Source: an uncultured Eggerthella sp.
Lineage (GTDB): Bacteria > Actinomycetota > Coriobacteriia > Coriobacteriales > Eggerthellaceae
Reading direction: 5' to 3'
NCBI GenBank assembly: GCA_959607715.1
Contig: CAUHNN010000001.1
Coordinates: 1-64,000, forward strand
Length of the DNA: 64,000 nucleotides
In this document: positions 53,961 to 63,259 of the stretch, piece after piece
How positions within the stretch are numbered: the stretch's first letter is position 1
Layout: every line of letters starts with the position of its first letter
Translations under genes and position numbers: made by a program
The notes under the pieces: model-generated
Seen by the model: the letters and a program-made list of their open reading frames with translations, nothing else
Database searches by the model: none
Told to the model about the DNA's origin: nothing

Positions 53961-56069
53961 TTAGAGGGTCATGGCCGTGATGTAGCCATCGCGGACAGCC
54001 TCGAGCAGACGCTTGTACTCGGGGGTGCCGTACGGATCGTTGGCAGCGACGCCTTCCCAGTCGGTGTGGGGAGATGCGTTGCCGATGAGGTGCAGGTGGC
54101 CTTCCTCGACGATGCCCTTGACCTCGTCATAGAGGGAGGTGTTATCGACGCAGACGGTGCCGCAGATGATGGTGTCGGCGGGAACGGTGAATTCCTTGCC
54201 CTCGGCATCCTCGCACAGAACGCCTTCATCGGTGTAGGCCTTGACCTTGGTGAGGGTCAGGATCTTGACGCCTTCCTTCTTGAGCTTGCGCAGCTCGGGG
54301 TTCTTGTCGATGATGCCGATCTCAGCGCCAGCCTTCTTGGCGGACTCGATGACGGTGACCTCGCGGCCTTCGTTCATCGCGGATGCGACCTCGATGCCGG
54401 CGAAGCCGCCGCCGATAACGGCCATGCGCTTCTTAACCAGCAGGTGCGTGCCGAGACCCCACTTCATGAGGCCCAGCGGAGCGCCGAGGATGCCCATGCC
54501 GAAGCAGGACAGACCCCACATGAAGCCCATGCCGGGGGTGTTGTGACCCTCGACGAGCTCCTTGAGAGCGTGGGAGTCGATGACGTTCTTGCGGTTCTTG
54601 CCGGGGACGTCGGGAGAGACGGTCTCGGGGCCGACAGCGAGGATGACCTCGTCAGCGCCGAAGTCCTTGATGAACTTGGCGTCGACCTTGGTGTTGCAGC
54701 GAACATCGAGGTTGAGGCGCTTGATCTCGTTGTTGTACCACTCGACCATCGGAGGAAGCTCGTCGTTGAGAACCTGGGCGAGGTTCAGAAGGCCGCAAGG
54801 CTTGGACTTCTGGTCGACGACGGTAACGTTCTTGAAGCCGCGCATCTTGAGGTTGCGGGCAGCTTCGAGGCCGGAGGGGCCAGCACCGACGATGAGGATC
54901 TTCTTGTTCGGATCGCCGGCGGGCTTGTCCTGGGGCTGACCGTACTGGGAGAAGTACACGTTCGGGTTGACGGAGCACTTGCAGGGCTTGCCGATGAAGA
55001 TGTTGTCGAGGCAGCGAGAGCAGACGATGCAGGGACGGACCTCTTCGGAGCGGCCCTCGGCGACCTTGATGCCGATCTCGGGCTCGGCGATCCAGTGGCG
55101 AGCCATGCCGGCTGCGTCGCCGGAGCCGTCAGCGAGGATCTTCTCGCAGACGTCGAGGTGGTTGATGCGGGTGCCGGGGAAGCAGGGAAGCGAGGTGTAC
55201 TTCTTGGCTTCCTTGGACAGGTAGATGAACTCGCCCTCGGGAACGAGCTGGTTGGCGACGGGGCGAGGGGCCTCGTGGAAGCCGGCCTGGATGGACCAAG
55301 CGTCGATACCGTGAGCCTCGACGCACTCGATGACCTCCTTGAGGTCCTCGATGCGCTGGCCACCGGGCATCAGGTCGTCTGCGGAGTAGCGGACGAGGAT
55401 CGGGTAGTCGTCGCCGCACTGGCTGTGGATCTCATCGATGATCTCGGTGAGCAGACGGCAGCGGTTCTCGGTGGATCCACCGTACTCGTCGGTGCGGTGG
55501 TTGGAGTACTTGGAGATGAAGCGCATGACCATGTAACCGATGCCCGCATGGATCTCGATGATGTCGATGCCGGCCTTCTGGCAGCGCTTAGCGGCGTCGC
55601 CGTACTGCTTGACGACGAGCGCGATTTCCTCCTTGGTGAATTCCTTTTCGGGCATGCCGACGAAAGGACCGGAGGCAACGTCGATGGAAGGAGCGTAGGA
55701 GTGAAGTTCATCCTCGCCGGTTGCACGCCACTCGTAGCAAAGCTGAAGCTGAGCGGCGAGCTTGGCGCCGTGCTTGTGGCAGACCTCTGCGGTGCGGGTC
55801 AGGCCGGGGATGAAGCAGTCGTCCCAAACGCCGACGGCGCCCGTGGTGGTGTGGTACTTCGGATGCGTGTCGAACACGTCGCAGACGTAGCAGGAACCGA
55901 GCTCGATCAGGGCTGCACCGCCCTTCGCGCGCTGCTCGTAGAAGTCGACGAGATCGTCACCAACATGGTAGTTGTCGGTCTTCTCGATGGTCATCGGCAG
56001 CATGACGAAGCGGTTGCGCAGCTCCACGTTGCCGATCTTGAACGGCTTGTTAAGTAGTTCGTACTTCAC
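53961..56069 (-). CDS. FMN/Fe-S/FAD ene-reductase, FadH/BaiCD/TMADH family
   Basis: Three-cofactor oxidoreductase of 702 residues. An FMN-binding old-yellow-enzyme barrel (1-340, with IEIHAGIGYMVMRFISKYSN and EYGGSTENR) is followed by a 4Fe-4S site Cys347-x2-Cys350-x2-Cys353-x11-Cys365 and an FAD/NAD(P)H domain with GAGPSG (396-401) and GGGFAGIE. The x2-x2-x11 spacing is that of trimethylamine dehydrogenase; E. coli FadH has x2-x3-x11. Likely substrates are alpha,beta-unsaturated acids or their CoA esters, or amines. The GTG start has AAAGGGG upstream. It is divergent from a TetR regulator, its probable controller. Confidence 0.9.
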   Translation of the reverse strand: MKYELLNKPFKIGNVELRNRFVMLPMTIEKTDNYHVGDDLVDFYEQRAKGGAALIELGSCYVCDVFDTHPKYHTTTGAVGVWDDCFIPGLTRTAEVCHKHGAKLAAQLQLCYEWRATGEDELHSYAPSIDVASGPFVGMPEKEFTKEEIALVVKQYGDAAKRCQKAGIDIIEIHAGIGYMVMRFISKYSNHRTDEYGGSTENRCRLLTEIIDEIHSQCGDDYPILVRYSADDLMPGGQRIEDLKEVIECVEAHGIDAWSIQAGFHEAPRPVANQLVPEGEFIYLSKEAKKYTSLPCFPGTRINHLDVCEKILADGSGDAAGMARHWIAEPEIGIKVAEGRSEEVRPCIVCSRCLDNIFIGKPCKCSVNPNVYFSQYGQPQDKPAGDPNKKILIVGAGPSGLEAARNLKMRGFKNVTVVDQKSKPCGLLNLAQVLNDELPPMVEWYNNEIKRLNLDVRCNTKVDAKFIKDFGADEVILAVGPETVSPDVPGKNRKNVIDSHALKELVEGHNTPGMGFMWGLSCFGMGILGAPLGLMKWGLGTHLLVKKRMAVIGGGFAGIEVASAMNEGREVTVIESAKKAGAEIGIIDKNPELRKLKKEGVKILTLTKVKAYTDEGVLCEDAEGKEFTVPADTIICGTVCVDNTSLYDEVKGIVEEGHLHLIGNASPHTDWEGVAANDPYGTPEYKRLLEAVRDGYITAMTL

Positions 56070-56431
56070 TTACGGCCCCTTTCAAAAGACAAAAAAGTGT
56101 GAACTTCTCTTCCATCGTGGCCAAGAGCCCGTCCGGACATGATCGGCGCGAATCCTCAGGCGCTTTCGCGCGCCGCTCCGCGAGGAGGGCGATTCGATCC
56201 GGCGATGACCGTACCATTGCGCTCTTGTGCATTGAATTATTGTAAATCAGTTGCCTTTGGAAAAATCGTCATTATCCCTAATTTGCGCTTTTGCGGCTTG
56301 TTTCGATAGATCGACCCGAATACTTCGGATTACTCAAATAGCTTTTTGCTACCCATAATCCCCTTTTTGTCCTACATTTGAAAAAGTCGCGCTACACTGT
56401 GCCTATGGAAACCCACCGAGGAGGAACGCCC
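56070..56431. promoter_or_regulatory. divergent control region with dyad
   Basis: About 360 bases between the ene-reductase and the TetR gene. The half nearer the reductase is GC-rich; the 56230-56390 part is AT-rich and promoter-like. CCGAA-TAC-TTCGG (56316-56328) is a short perfect dyad, the best TetR operator candidate. No ORF here is supportable. Confidence 0.5.
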
Positions 56432-57088
56432 ATGAGGACGCTCGATACGAAACTGCTGATCGCGGATGCGCTCGTTGAGCTGTGCGCCACGCATCCGTTG
56501 AAGAAGGTCTCCATCAGCGACATCGTCGAACGCACGGGGAAGAACCGCAAAACCTTCTACTACCATTTCGAGGACAAAAACGCCCTCATCATCTGGAAAT
56601 TCCGTTTCGATTTGGGGGCGGAACTTCAGCGCCGCTTCCCCGAGAACATCCTCGTCTACGAGAAGGGGTCGGGCGACTCCCTTGCGCGCTTCCCGTACTA
56701 CATTACGCAGAAGTCGGGCGTTCGATCGCTTGACCATTCGAAGTTCTTCGACGCCTTCGCCCTCGTGCTCGAGCGCAACCGCTCGTTCTACGCTCAAGCG
56801 CTTTCGGAAGTGGGCCCCGCCTCGCTGGGAAGCTATCTCTACGACCTCTACCAGCCGGCGCTGCGCAACGACATCATCATCATCCTGGCGAACCGCTACC
56901 TTCCTGAAGAGAACATCGACTTCCTTAGCGAGTTCTACACCTGCGCGTTCCTTTCCTTCCTCACGCGCAAATGCAAGCAGCCAGGACCGAACGGACACGT
57001 CGGGGGCATCGTCGGCCCCTTCGCCAACATCATCCACTCCTCGCTCGAAAGCGAGATCAAGGAAGCCCAGCTGCGCCGCAATCTCTAG
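56432..57088 (+). CDS. TetR-family transcriptional regulator
   Basis: A 218-residue ligand-responsive repressor. The N-terminal helix-turn-helix is KLLIADALVELCATHPLKKV then SISDIVERTGKNRKTFYYHF, a standard TetR DNA-binding domain. The C-terminal domain resembles the TetR_C_7/DhaS-like type with an ILANRYLPEENIDFLSEFY segment. GAGGAGG is seven bases before the ATG. It is divergent from the ene-reductase and convergent with the acyl-CoA dehydrogenase, so it probably controls one or both. Confidence 0.9.
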   Translation: MRTLDTKLLIADALVELCATHPLKKVSISDIVERTGKNRKTFYYHFEDKNALIIWKFRFDLGAELQRRFPENILVYEKGSGDSLARFPYYITQKSGVRSLDHSKFFDAFALVLERNRSFYAQALSEVGPASLGSYLYDLYQPALRNDIIIILANRYLPEENIDFLSEFYTCAFLSFLTRKCKQPGPNGHVGGIVGPFANIIHSSLESEIKEAQLRRNL

Positions 57089-57115
57089 CGGCAGGAGCAG
57101 ATCTCGACCACAGGG

Positions 57116-58267
57116 CTAATCCGCGTAGCGATCCATGATGAGCGGAGCGGCGATGTAGACCATGATCTGGTCGGTTCCCTCCGCGATCTGATTGCCGCGG
57201 CAATCCTGCCAAATCGTGCTCACGCGCGAGCTCTCGGTATAGCCCAGCCCGCCGAGAATCTGCATGGCGTTGCTGGCCACCTCCGTCGCCGCCTTCGGAA
57301 CGGCGCGCTTCATCAGCGCCACCGCCAGACGCTTGTCGGGCAAGTCGTTCTCGATCGCCCAAGCCGCTTCATAGAGAAGCGAGCGCATCGAGCGCAAGCT
57401 CACCTCCATGTCGGTCAGCATCTGCTCGATCTGCTGGAATGTCCCGATCGGCACGCCGAAGGCCTTGCGCACGCGCGCGTTGGCGACGGCGTCCTCCATC
57501 GCCGCCTGGGCCATGCCGAGCGAAGAAGCGCAGGTAAAGACACGCCCGTATTCCAAGAGCTTGAACAGATGGCGGAATCCCCCATCGTTTCCCTTCAGGC
57601 GATACTCGGGACTCAGCTCGACGTCGTCGAAGGAGACGGAGGCGAAGGGCACCATGGACTGGCCGATCTTGTTGATGGGGATGGCGCGAATGCCCGGCAA
57701 ATTATGCGGAACAAGCCAGAAGGACAGCGGCGGGTATTTTTCGCGGGTCGAGCAATCGCGATCGATGGCGGCGACGAGGACATTGGCCGAATACTCCCCG
57801 TTGTTGACGTAGGTCTTCTGCCCATTGAGCACCAGACGACCGCCCTTGCTGGCGACCGACGTCTTCATGCTCATGGTATCGGAACCCGCCCCCGGTTCGG
57901 AAACGGCGAGCGAGAACATCAGGCGGCCCGTCTGGCGATAATCCTCGAGCACCGTCGAAACCATCATCTCGTCGGCGAATTCCGAAAGGATCTGCAGGTT
58001 GAACAGGTCGTTCTGGAAAGGAAGCGACGCACCTGCGCATCGGGAAAGCTCCTCGAGGATGAGAGCCTGGGCAACGATGCCCATGCTCGACCGGCCGCTC
58101 GACTTCTCGAACGTGAAGTAGCGGTCGACGAAACCCTTCATGACGTCGTCGGGCAGGCCCTGATCGCGGCGCCACTGGAAAACGTGCTCCTGCGTGAACA
58201 CGGATTCGCCAAACTCGCGAAACGTTGCCACGATGTTCTTCTGCTGATCGGTAAGCGATAGATCCAC
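57116..58267 (-). CDS. acyl-CoA dehydrogenase (CaiA-like)
   Basis: FAD-dependent dehydrogenase or reductase of an acyl-CoA, 383 residues. Motifs: LAVSEPGAGSDTMSM and NGQKTYVNNGEYSA in the FAD region, RKAFGVPIGTFQQIEQM, and the C-terminal QILGGLGYTESSRVSTIWQD with RGNQIAEGTDQI. The family glutamate catalytic base is expected near the EGT segment. The start is GTG (VDLSLTDQQKN) with GAGGGG upstream; the open frame extends 38 codons further without support. A CaiD-like hydratase lies upstream on the same strand; they probably act in sequence. Confidence 0.88.
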   Translation of the reverse strand: MDLSLTDQQKNIVATFREFGESVFTQEHVFQWRRDQGLPDDVMKGFVDRYFTFEKSSGRSSMGIVAQALILEELSRCAGASLPFQNDLFNLQILSEFADEMMVSTVLEDYRQTGRLMFSLAVSEPGAGSDTMSMKTSVASKGGRLVLNGQKTYVNNGEYSANVLVAAIDRDCSTREKYPPLSFWLVPHNLPGIRAIPINKIGQSMVPFASVSFDDVELSPEYRLKGNDGGFRHLFKLLEYGRVFTCASSLGMAQAAMEDAVANARVRKAFGVPIGTFQQIEQMLTDMEVSLRSMRSLLYEAAWAIENDLPDKRLAVALMKRAVPKAATEVASNAMQILGGLGYTESSRVSTIWQDCRGNQIAEGTDQIMVYIAAPLIMDRYAD

Positions 58268-58430
58268 GAGAACCCCTCTATGAAATGAAGGAGGCCGCGC
58301 TGCGTTGCTTTCGCACGCGACCCCCTGTTCGCATTCTTGTAGAAAAGCATACGTCACCTTGTGCGATCGCCCCATAACCAAGTTCGCGTTTTTGTCGCAC
58401 GCTCACCTGGCTCGGCGCCGCGAAGAGAAC

Positions 58431-59219
58431 CTAGCGCCCCTTCCACACCGGCTCGCGCTTCTCGGCGAACGCGCGGGCGCCTTCGAGCTTATCCTCGCTG
58501 CCCTGGGTGATCCGCTCGTATTTCTCGAGGATATCCCACCCATGGGACGGGTACACGACGCTTTCGCCCATGGTCTCATAGGCTGTGCGCTTCGTGCATT
58601 CGATGGCCAACGGTGCCCCTTTGCAGATCAGCTTCGCCATGGCAACGGCTTCGTCGAGCACACGATCGGGCTCTACCGCCCTGTTGATGAGGAAGCATTC
58701 GGCGGCTTGCTGTGCCGTTAGGGGCTGGCAGGTGAGCATCAACTCCATCGCCGCCTTGGCGGGAACCGTCTGCATGATGCGCATCAGGCAACCGCCGCCG
58801 GCGGCCGTCAGCCCGCGAAGCGGCTCTGGAAGGGAAAACGTCGACTCGGTCGACGCGACGGCCAGATCGCAGGCCACCATGATCTCGACGCCGCCGCCGA
58901 GCACGCGACCCTGGGCAGCGGCGATGAGCGGCTTGGAGATGTAGCGCTTGGTCATGCCGGCGAATCCGCTTTTCTCGTACCCCGCGGGAGCATGATGCGT
59001 CTCGGCTGCGATTTCCTTCAGATCGCTGCCCGCGCAGAAGCAGTCGCCGGTGTTCGTCATGATGCAGACGCGCAGATCGTCGTTGCCCTCGAGGTAGTCG
59101 AACGCCTCGCACAGTTCGCGCCACATCTCGTTGTTGACCGCGTTCTTCGCCTCAGGGCGATCGAGCGTGATGATGAAGATGCCGTCACGCTCTTCGGTCC
59201 GGATGGTGTTGTAGCCCAT
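58431..59219 (-). CDS. CaiD-like enoyl-CoA hydratase/isomerase, second copy
   Basis: Crotonase-fold enzyme of 262 residues, the same length as the copy at 49.8 kb. Oxyanion-hole motifs are FCAGSDLKEIA and QGRVLGGGVEIMVACDLA. The C-terminus AFAEKREPVWKGR again matches CaiD. The active-site helix reads EPLRGLTAAGGGCL, with a proline-glycine pattern unlike its paralogue, suggesting different substrates or chemistry. It precedes the acyl-CoA dehydrogenase on the same strand, separated by 163 bases. Confidence 0.88.
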   Translation of the reverse strand: MGYNTIRTEERDGIFIITLDRPEAKNAVNNEMWRELCEAFDYLEGNDDLRVCIMTNTGDCFCAGSDLKEIAAETHHAPAGYEKSGFAGMTKRYISKPLIAAAQGRVLGGGVEIMVACDLAVASTESTFSLPEPLRGLTAAGGGCLMRIMQTVPAKAAMELMLTCQPLTAQQAAECFLINRAVEPDRVLDEAVAMAKLICKGAPLAIECTKRTAYETMGESVVYPSHGWDILEKYERITQGSEDKLEGARAFAEKREPVWKGR

Positions 59220-59417
59220 GATTCCCCTCTCTCTTTCCGCGCCTCCCCTTACGAACGCTTTTCATCACGATAATGCGGCCGCGTGCATGCGTCCAATGAA
59301 AAGAAATCCACCGATATATGCACGTCTTCGATCGGTTGAGACCGTGCCCTGCAGGGGCTCGAGAAGACGAAGGAGGGTACAATCGAGTCAGAGTCCAGCC
59401 CGAGAGAAGAGGCACCC

Positions 59418-60035
59418 ATGAAGATTCTGGCCATCAACGGCAGCCATCGCGCCGGGAAGAACACCGCCACCCTGCTGAACCTTGCGCTCGAAGAAGCGCG
59501 CAAGGCAGGGGCCGAAACGGAACTCGTCGAGCTTTCCGAGCTCGACATCGCCTACTGCAGCGGCTGCAATCGCTGCCTCGCCAAGCCGAACTGCTCGCTT
59601 TCCGATGACATGGACGAGCTGACGGAGAAGATGCTCGCCGCCGACGGCATCATCCTGGGATCCCCCGACTACTTCGGCAACGTGACGGCCAGGATGAAGT
59701 GCTTCATCGACCGTACCCGCCCCCTTCACATGACGGCCAATCGGCTCAAGGGCAAAGTCGGCGGATTCGTGAGCATGTCGGGCCTCGACAACTGCGGATC
59801 GGAAGCGACCAACGCCGTGCTCGGTCATTTCTTCGCCACCCACGAGATGCTCGTCGTCCACCCGCGCCCCGAGGGGCCTGTGCTTGGAACGGGCGTCACC
59901 GGATCGCTCATGGCGGGCATGGAAAACGGCAAGCCCCGCTGGCGCCGCAGCGTCGAGGAAGACCCCATCGCCCCCGCCATGGCACGCCAACTCGGCAAAG
60001 ACATGGCCGAGCTTATCGCGCGACTTGAAGATTAG
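59418..60035 (+). CDS. flavodoxin-fold NAD(P)H:FMN reductase / iron-sulfur flavoprotein-like
   Basis: A 205-residue flavoprotein. The FMN phosphate loop is INGSHRAGKNTATLL, and GSPDYFGNVTARMKCFIDRT is the typical flavin-ring loop of the NADPH-dependent FMN reductase family. A cysteine cluster, YCSGCNRCLAKPNC, is present as in iron-sulfur flavoproteins and in many quinone or nitro reductases of strict anaerobes. It is divergent from the CaiD-like gene. It could supply electrons to the acyl-CoA or ene-reductase steps, but that link is positional only. Confidence 0.85.
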   Translation: MKILAINGSHRAGKNTATLLNLALEEARKAGAETELVELSELDIAYCSGCNRCLAKPNCSLSDDMDELTEKMLAADGIILGSPDYFGNVTARMKCFIDRTRPLHMTANRLKGKVGGFVSMSGLDNCGSEATNAVLGHFFATHEMLVVHPRPEGPVLGTGVTGSLMAGMENGKPRWRRSVEEDPIAPAMARQLGKDMAELIARLED

Positions 60036-60060
60036 CGGGTCGGATGCCTTGAGCGCTTGA

Positions 60061-60104
60061 CCGCCCCTCGCCCGATTCGGCAAGAACCGTCGGGCGAGGG
60101 GTGG
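60061..60104. terminator. bidirectional hairpin between convergent genes
   Basis: CCGCCCCTCGCCCGA (60061-60075) pairs with TCGGGCGAGGGGTGG (60090-60104). U-tracts are poor on both sides, but the stem is long and sits exactly between two convergent stop codons. Confidence 0.65.
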
Positions 60105-60869
60105 TTACAAAACCGCCTCGATCAAGCGCCTGGTGCACGCATGACGAGGCCGGCTGACCACCTCGTCGACCGGCCCTTCCTCGACGATCCTCCCCGCATC
60201 CATCACCGCAACGCGATCGCACAGCGACTGCACGAGGGCGATATCATGGCTCACGAACAGGCACGCCATGTTCGTGAGTCCCTTCAACCCGCGCAGCAGC
60301 TCGACGATGCGCCGCTGCGCGGTGACGTCGAGGGCGCTTGTGGCCTCATCGCAGACGAGCAGCACCGGATCAGCCGCAAGGGCGCGCGCGATGGCGGCGC
60401 GCTGACACTGCCCGCCGCTCACCTGATGGGGATACGACGCACCGATCGTTTCATCCAGACCGCACTGACCGAGCAGATCGAGAGCGCGCGAGAAGGCCTC
60501 GTGCCGATCGAAGTGGGCATTGCGCAAAGGCTCGGCAACGCTTTGGAGCAACGTTCGGCGCGGATCGAACGACGAGGTAGGGAGCTGGAATACCATCTGA
60601 GCGCACGAGGCGGGGTTTTCCTTGGCCCGCTCAGCGCGCGTGGCCACCTCGATCGATCCTTCGTCGGGCTCCGTAAGCCCGACGACCATACGCACCAGCG
60701 TCGATTTGCCGCAGCCTGACTCGCCGACGATCCCGACGAATTCACCGGGAGCCACCTCGAGATCGACGCCGTCCACCGCAACGAGAGCCTCCTGCCGCGC
60801 ATCGGCGAAGGCTTTCCGCACCCCGCGAACGACGAGGGCGGCAGGGGCTTTGCACCGCTCTTCGCTCAT
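60105..60869 (-). CDS. peptide/nickel-type ABC importer ATPase (DppF/NikE-like)
   Basis: Cytoplasmic ATPase of 254 residues. Walker A is GESGCGKST, the Q-loop is AQMVFQLPTSSFDPRRTL, the signature VSGGQCQRAAIARALA, Walker B VLLVCDEATSALD. The FDPRRT segment is typical of Opp/Dpp/Nik second ATPases. Its ATG overlaps the preceding ATPase stop by four bases. Confidence 0.92.
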   Translation of the reverse strand: MSEERCKAPAALVVRGVRKAFADARQEALVAVDGVDLEVAPGEFVGIVGESGCGKSTLVRMVVGLTEPDEGSIEVATRAERAKENPASCAQMVFQLPTSSFDPRRTLLQSVAEPLRNAHFDRHEAFSRALDLLGQCGLDETIGASYPHQVSGGQCQRAAIARALAADPVLLVCDEATSALDVTAQRRIVELLRGLKGLTNMACLFVSHDIALVQSLCDRVAVMDAGRIVEEGPVDEVVSRPRHACTRRLIEAVL

Positions 60870-61660
60870 CGCCCCTCCCCCCTTCTCAAACGAGGCATCG
60901 ACTCGACCAAAGACGCAACGTAGGCGCTCCTCGGGTGCGTCAGCACCTGAAGAGCGCTGCCGGATTCCACGATGGTTCCCTCGCGAAGCACCACCACTTC
61001 ATCGGCTATAGCCCGCGCGACGCCGATGTTGTGCGTGATGAGCAGCGTGGATGTGCCCAGCTCATCACGAGCCGCGACGAGCTCTTCCATCACGAGCTTC
61101 TGGGAAACGACGTCGAGCGCACTCGTCACCTCATCGGCAAGAAGGGCCCGGGGGGAGAAGAGGAGGGCGAGCGCGATGCCGACGCGCTGACCCATGCCCC
61201 CCGACAGCTCGAAGGGGTAGCTTCCCCACACGCGTGCGGCGTCGTCGATGCCGAAGCGGGAAAGCGTTGCAAGCATGCGCTCGCGCGCCGACGTCTCATC
61301 TGCGACGCCATGGGCCCGCAACGCCTCTTCGACCTGGCTTCCCAGCTTCGCCGTGGGGGAAAACGACGCAAGGCAATCTTGGAAGACCATGCCGATCTCA
61401 GGCCCGCGCAACGCTCTCATCTCCTCGGGAGTGCTCTCAAGCACGCTCTGGGATCGATAGCGCACATCGCCCGCCGTCACCGAGCCGCCGTCACCGAGCA
61501 AAGCGATCGCCGCCTTCGCAAGTGAGCTCTTTCCGCTCCCGGACTCGCCGACAAGCGCGACTATCGTGCCCGGAGCAAGGGAGAAGCTCACGTCGTGCAC
61601 GACAGGAGTGCCCGCATAGCTGATCTCGACACCGTCGAATTCAAGAAGGGGATCCATCAT
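60866..61660 (-). CDS. peptide/nickel-type ABC importer ATPase (DppD/NikD-like)
   Basis: First ATPase of the pair, 264 residues. Walker A GESGSGKSS, Q-loop GMVFQDCLASFSPTAKLG, signature LSGGMGQRVGIALALL, Walker B ALLADEVTSALD. AAAGGCGGG precedes two adjacent ATG codons. The order permease, binding protein, ATPase, ATPase differs from the textbook binding protein first. Confidence 0.92.
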   Translation of the reverse strand: MMDPLLEFDGVEISYAGTPVVHDVSFSLAPGTIVALVGESGSGKSSLAKAAIALLGDGGSVTAGDVRYRSQSVLESTPEEMRALRGPEIGMVFQDCLASFSPTAKLGSQVEEALRAHGVADETSARERMLATLSRFGIDDAARVWGSYPFELSGGMGQRVGIALALLFSPRALLADEVTSALDVVSQKLVMEELVAARDELGTSTLLITHNIGVARAIADEVVVLREGTIVESGSALQVLTHPRSAYVASLVESMPRLRRGEGR

Positions 61661-61690
61661 CGCCCGCCTTTCGCTGCGCCGTGAAGGAGC

Positions 61691-63259
61691 CTAATCGACC
61701 GCAAGGTCGACGGTGATCTCGTAGTAGTCGCACGGGTGGGCGACCATGCCCTCCACGCCGACGCGCGCGACGATCCCCATCGTCAGATGGGATGCGAAGA
61801 AGTACCCGTGATCATCGAGAACGACCTGCTGCATCTCGGTTCCGAGCCGCGCGCGCTCGGCAGGATCGAACTCGGCGTGAAGTTTCGCGGCGAGCTTCTC
61901 GAGCTGAGCGCTTTTATAGCCGCCGAAATTCTGGCTCGCGCCCTCGAGGCAGGTCGCCGCGAAGAAATACTCCGGATCACCCGTCGGCGCGGTCACCACA
62001 GCGCTAGCGTAGACGTCCCACGCCGCAGGGTCCTTCCGAATCTCGGTGTGATTCGCGGTCGAGTTGACCTGAACGTCAAACCCGATGTCCTTGAGCGTCG
62101 CCTGCGCGGACTCCGCGAGCAGAGGGAGCTCCTGCCGGCCGGGATACGTCAACCAGCGGATAGCAAGCCGCTGACCGTCCTTTTCCCGGATGCCGTCACC
62201 GTCCTCGTCCACCCATCCCGCTTGCTCGAGAAGGGCCTTCGCTTTTTCGGGATCGTACCCTTCGCCCTTCACCGTCTGGGTGCCGAACTCGAAGCTGGCG
62301 GGATAAGCGCCCTCGGTCGCTGCGCCGCGCCCGTTGAGAAGAGCGTCGACGAAGCCTTCCTTGTCGATGCCGAGGGAAATCGCCTCGCGCACGGCCTCAT
62401 CCTGCATGATCTCCGATCGGTAGTTCATCTCGCCGAAGAACACGCGGCTCGTCTCGCAGCTGTTGATCCGGTAGGCGCTCTCGTCGCTGAACAGCTCATA
62501 GCTCGCATAGGGCAGGCCGTAGGCCGCGTCGATTTCGCCCGACAGAAGAGCCGACGTGAGCGTGTCCCCGTCGGTGATCGACTTCACCACGATCGAATCG
62601 ACCTTCGGCTCCCCGCCCCAATACGACGTGTTCTTCTCGAGGGTGATCTCGGTGTCGGAAACGGCCGTAGCGCGGTAAGGGCCCGTCCCCGCGACGTTCT
62701 TGTCCGCCGAAACGCCCGCCTGCATGTCGATGATCGCGCCGTAAGGATCGCAGAGGAAGTTGATGAGCGCAGGGCACGGCTCGCTCGTGTGGATCGTGAG
62801 CGTATACCCATCCGCTTCTATCGAGGAGATCTTCGTATCGGACGGGGCTCGGTCGTGAACCGCGACCAGGTCATCGAGGCACTCCTTCACCGCTTGCGCA
62901 TCCATATGGCGCCCGCTGGTGAAGTCGACGTCTTCGCGCAGCTTCACGACGCACGTCTTCTTGTCGGTGAATTCGTAGGAGGTGGCAAGCCACGGCTCAG
63001 GCTCCATCGAATCGGAGAACTTGAAGAGCGTCTCGCCGACGCCGTAGCGAACGGCGCTCCATCCTGAATAATCCTCGTGAGGGTTGAGACCCGCATCGTT
63101 CATCTCCACGCCGTATCCGGTCGTGCCGTACACGAAGGTCGTGCCCTCCTCTTTCTCCTCGCCGCCGCATCCCGTAAGGCACAGGGCGAAAAGCGCGATC
63201 GCTATCGCAACCGAAAGGACGCCTGCAAAGCGCATCTTTCCACGTGTGGTTTTCTCCAT
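61691..63259 (-). CDS. ABC importer substrate-binding lipoprotein (SBP_bac_5)
   Basis: Extracytoplasmic receptor of 522 residues for the adjacent importer. A signal sequence with lipobox (ALCLTGCGG) anchors it. Family-5 features are WLATSYEFTDKKTCVVKLRE, FTSGRHMDAQAVKECLDDL, GTGPYRATAVSDTEITLEKN, SYWGGEPKVDSIVVKSI and the YDPEKAKALLEQAGW block. Peptides, nickel or nickel chelates are the usual cargoes; nothing here decides between them. The ATG three codons into the open frame is preferred for its AAGGA spacing. Confidence 0.9.
   Translation of the reverse strand: MEKTTRGKMRFAGVLSVAIAIALFALCLTGCGGEEKEEGTTFVYGTTGYGVEMNDAGLNPHEDYSGWSAVRYGVGETLFKFSDSMEPEPWLATSYEFTDKKTCVVKLREDVDFTSGRHMDAQAVKECLDDLVAVHDRAPSDTKISSIEADGYTLTIHTSEPCPALINFLCDPYGAIIDMQAGVSADKNVAGTGPYRATAVSDTEITLEKNTSYWGGEPKVDSIVVKSITDGDTLTSALLSGEIDAAYGLPYASYELFSDESAYRINSCETSRVFFGEMNYRSEIMQDEAVREAISLGIDKEGFVDALLNGRGAATEGAYPASFEFGTQTVKGEGYDPEKAKALLEQAGWVDEDGDGIREKDGQRLAIRWLTYPGRQELPLLAESAQATLKDIGFDVQVNSTANHTEIRKDPAAWDVYASAVVTAPTGDPEYFFAATCLEGASQNFGGYKSAQLEKLAAKLHAEFDPAERARLGTEMQQVVLDDHGYFFASHLTMGIVARVGVEGMVAHPCDYYEITVDLAVD

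Noticed and set aside
53772..56057. Plus-strand open frame of 761 codons
   Set aside because: It mirrors the ene-reductase gene; its Val/Leu/Asp/Ala-rich sequence has no motifs and there is no SD.
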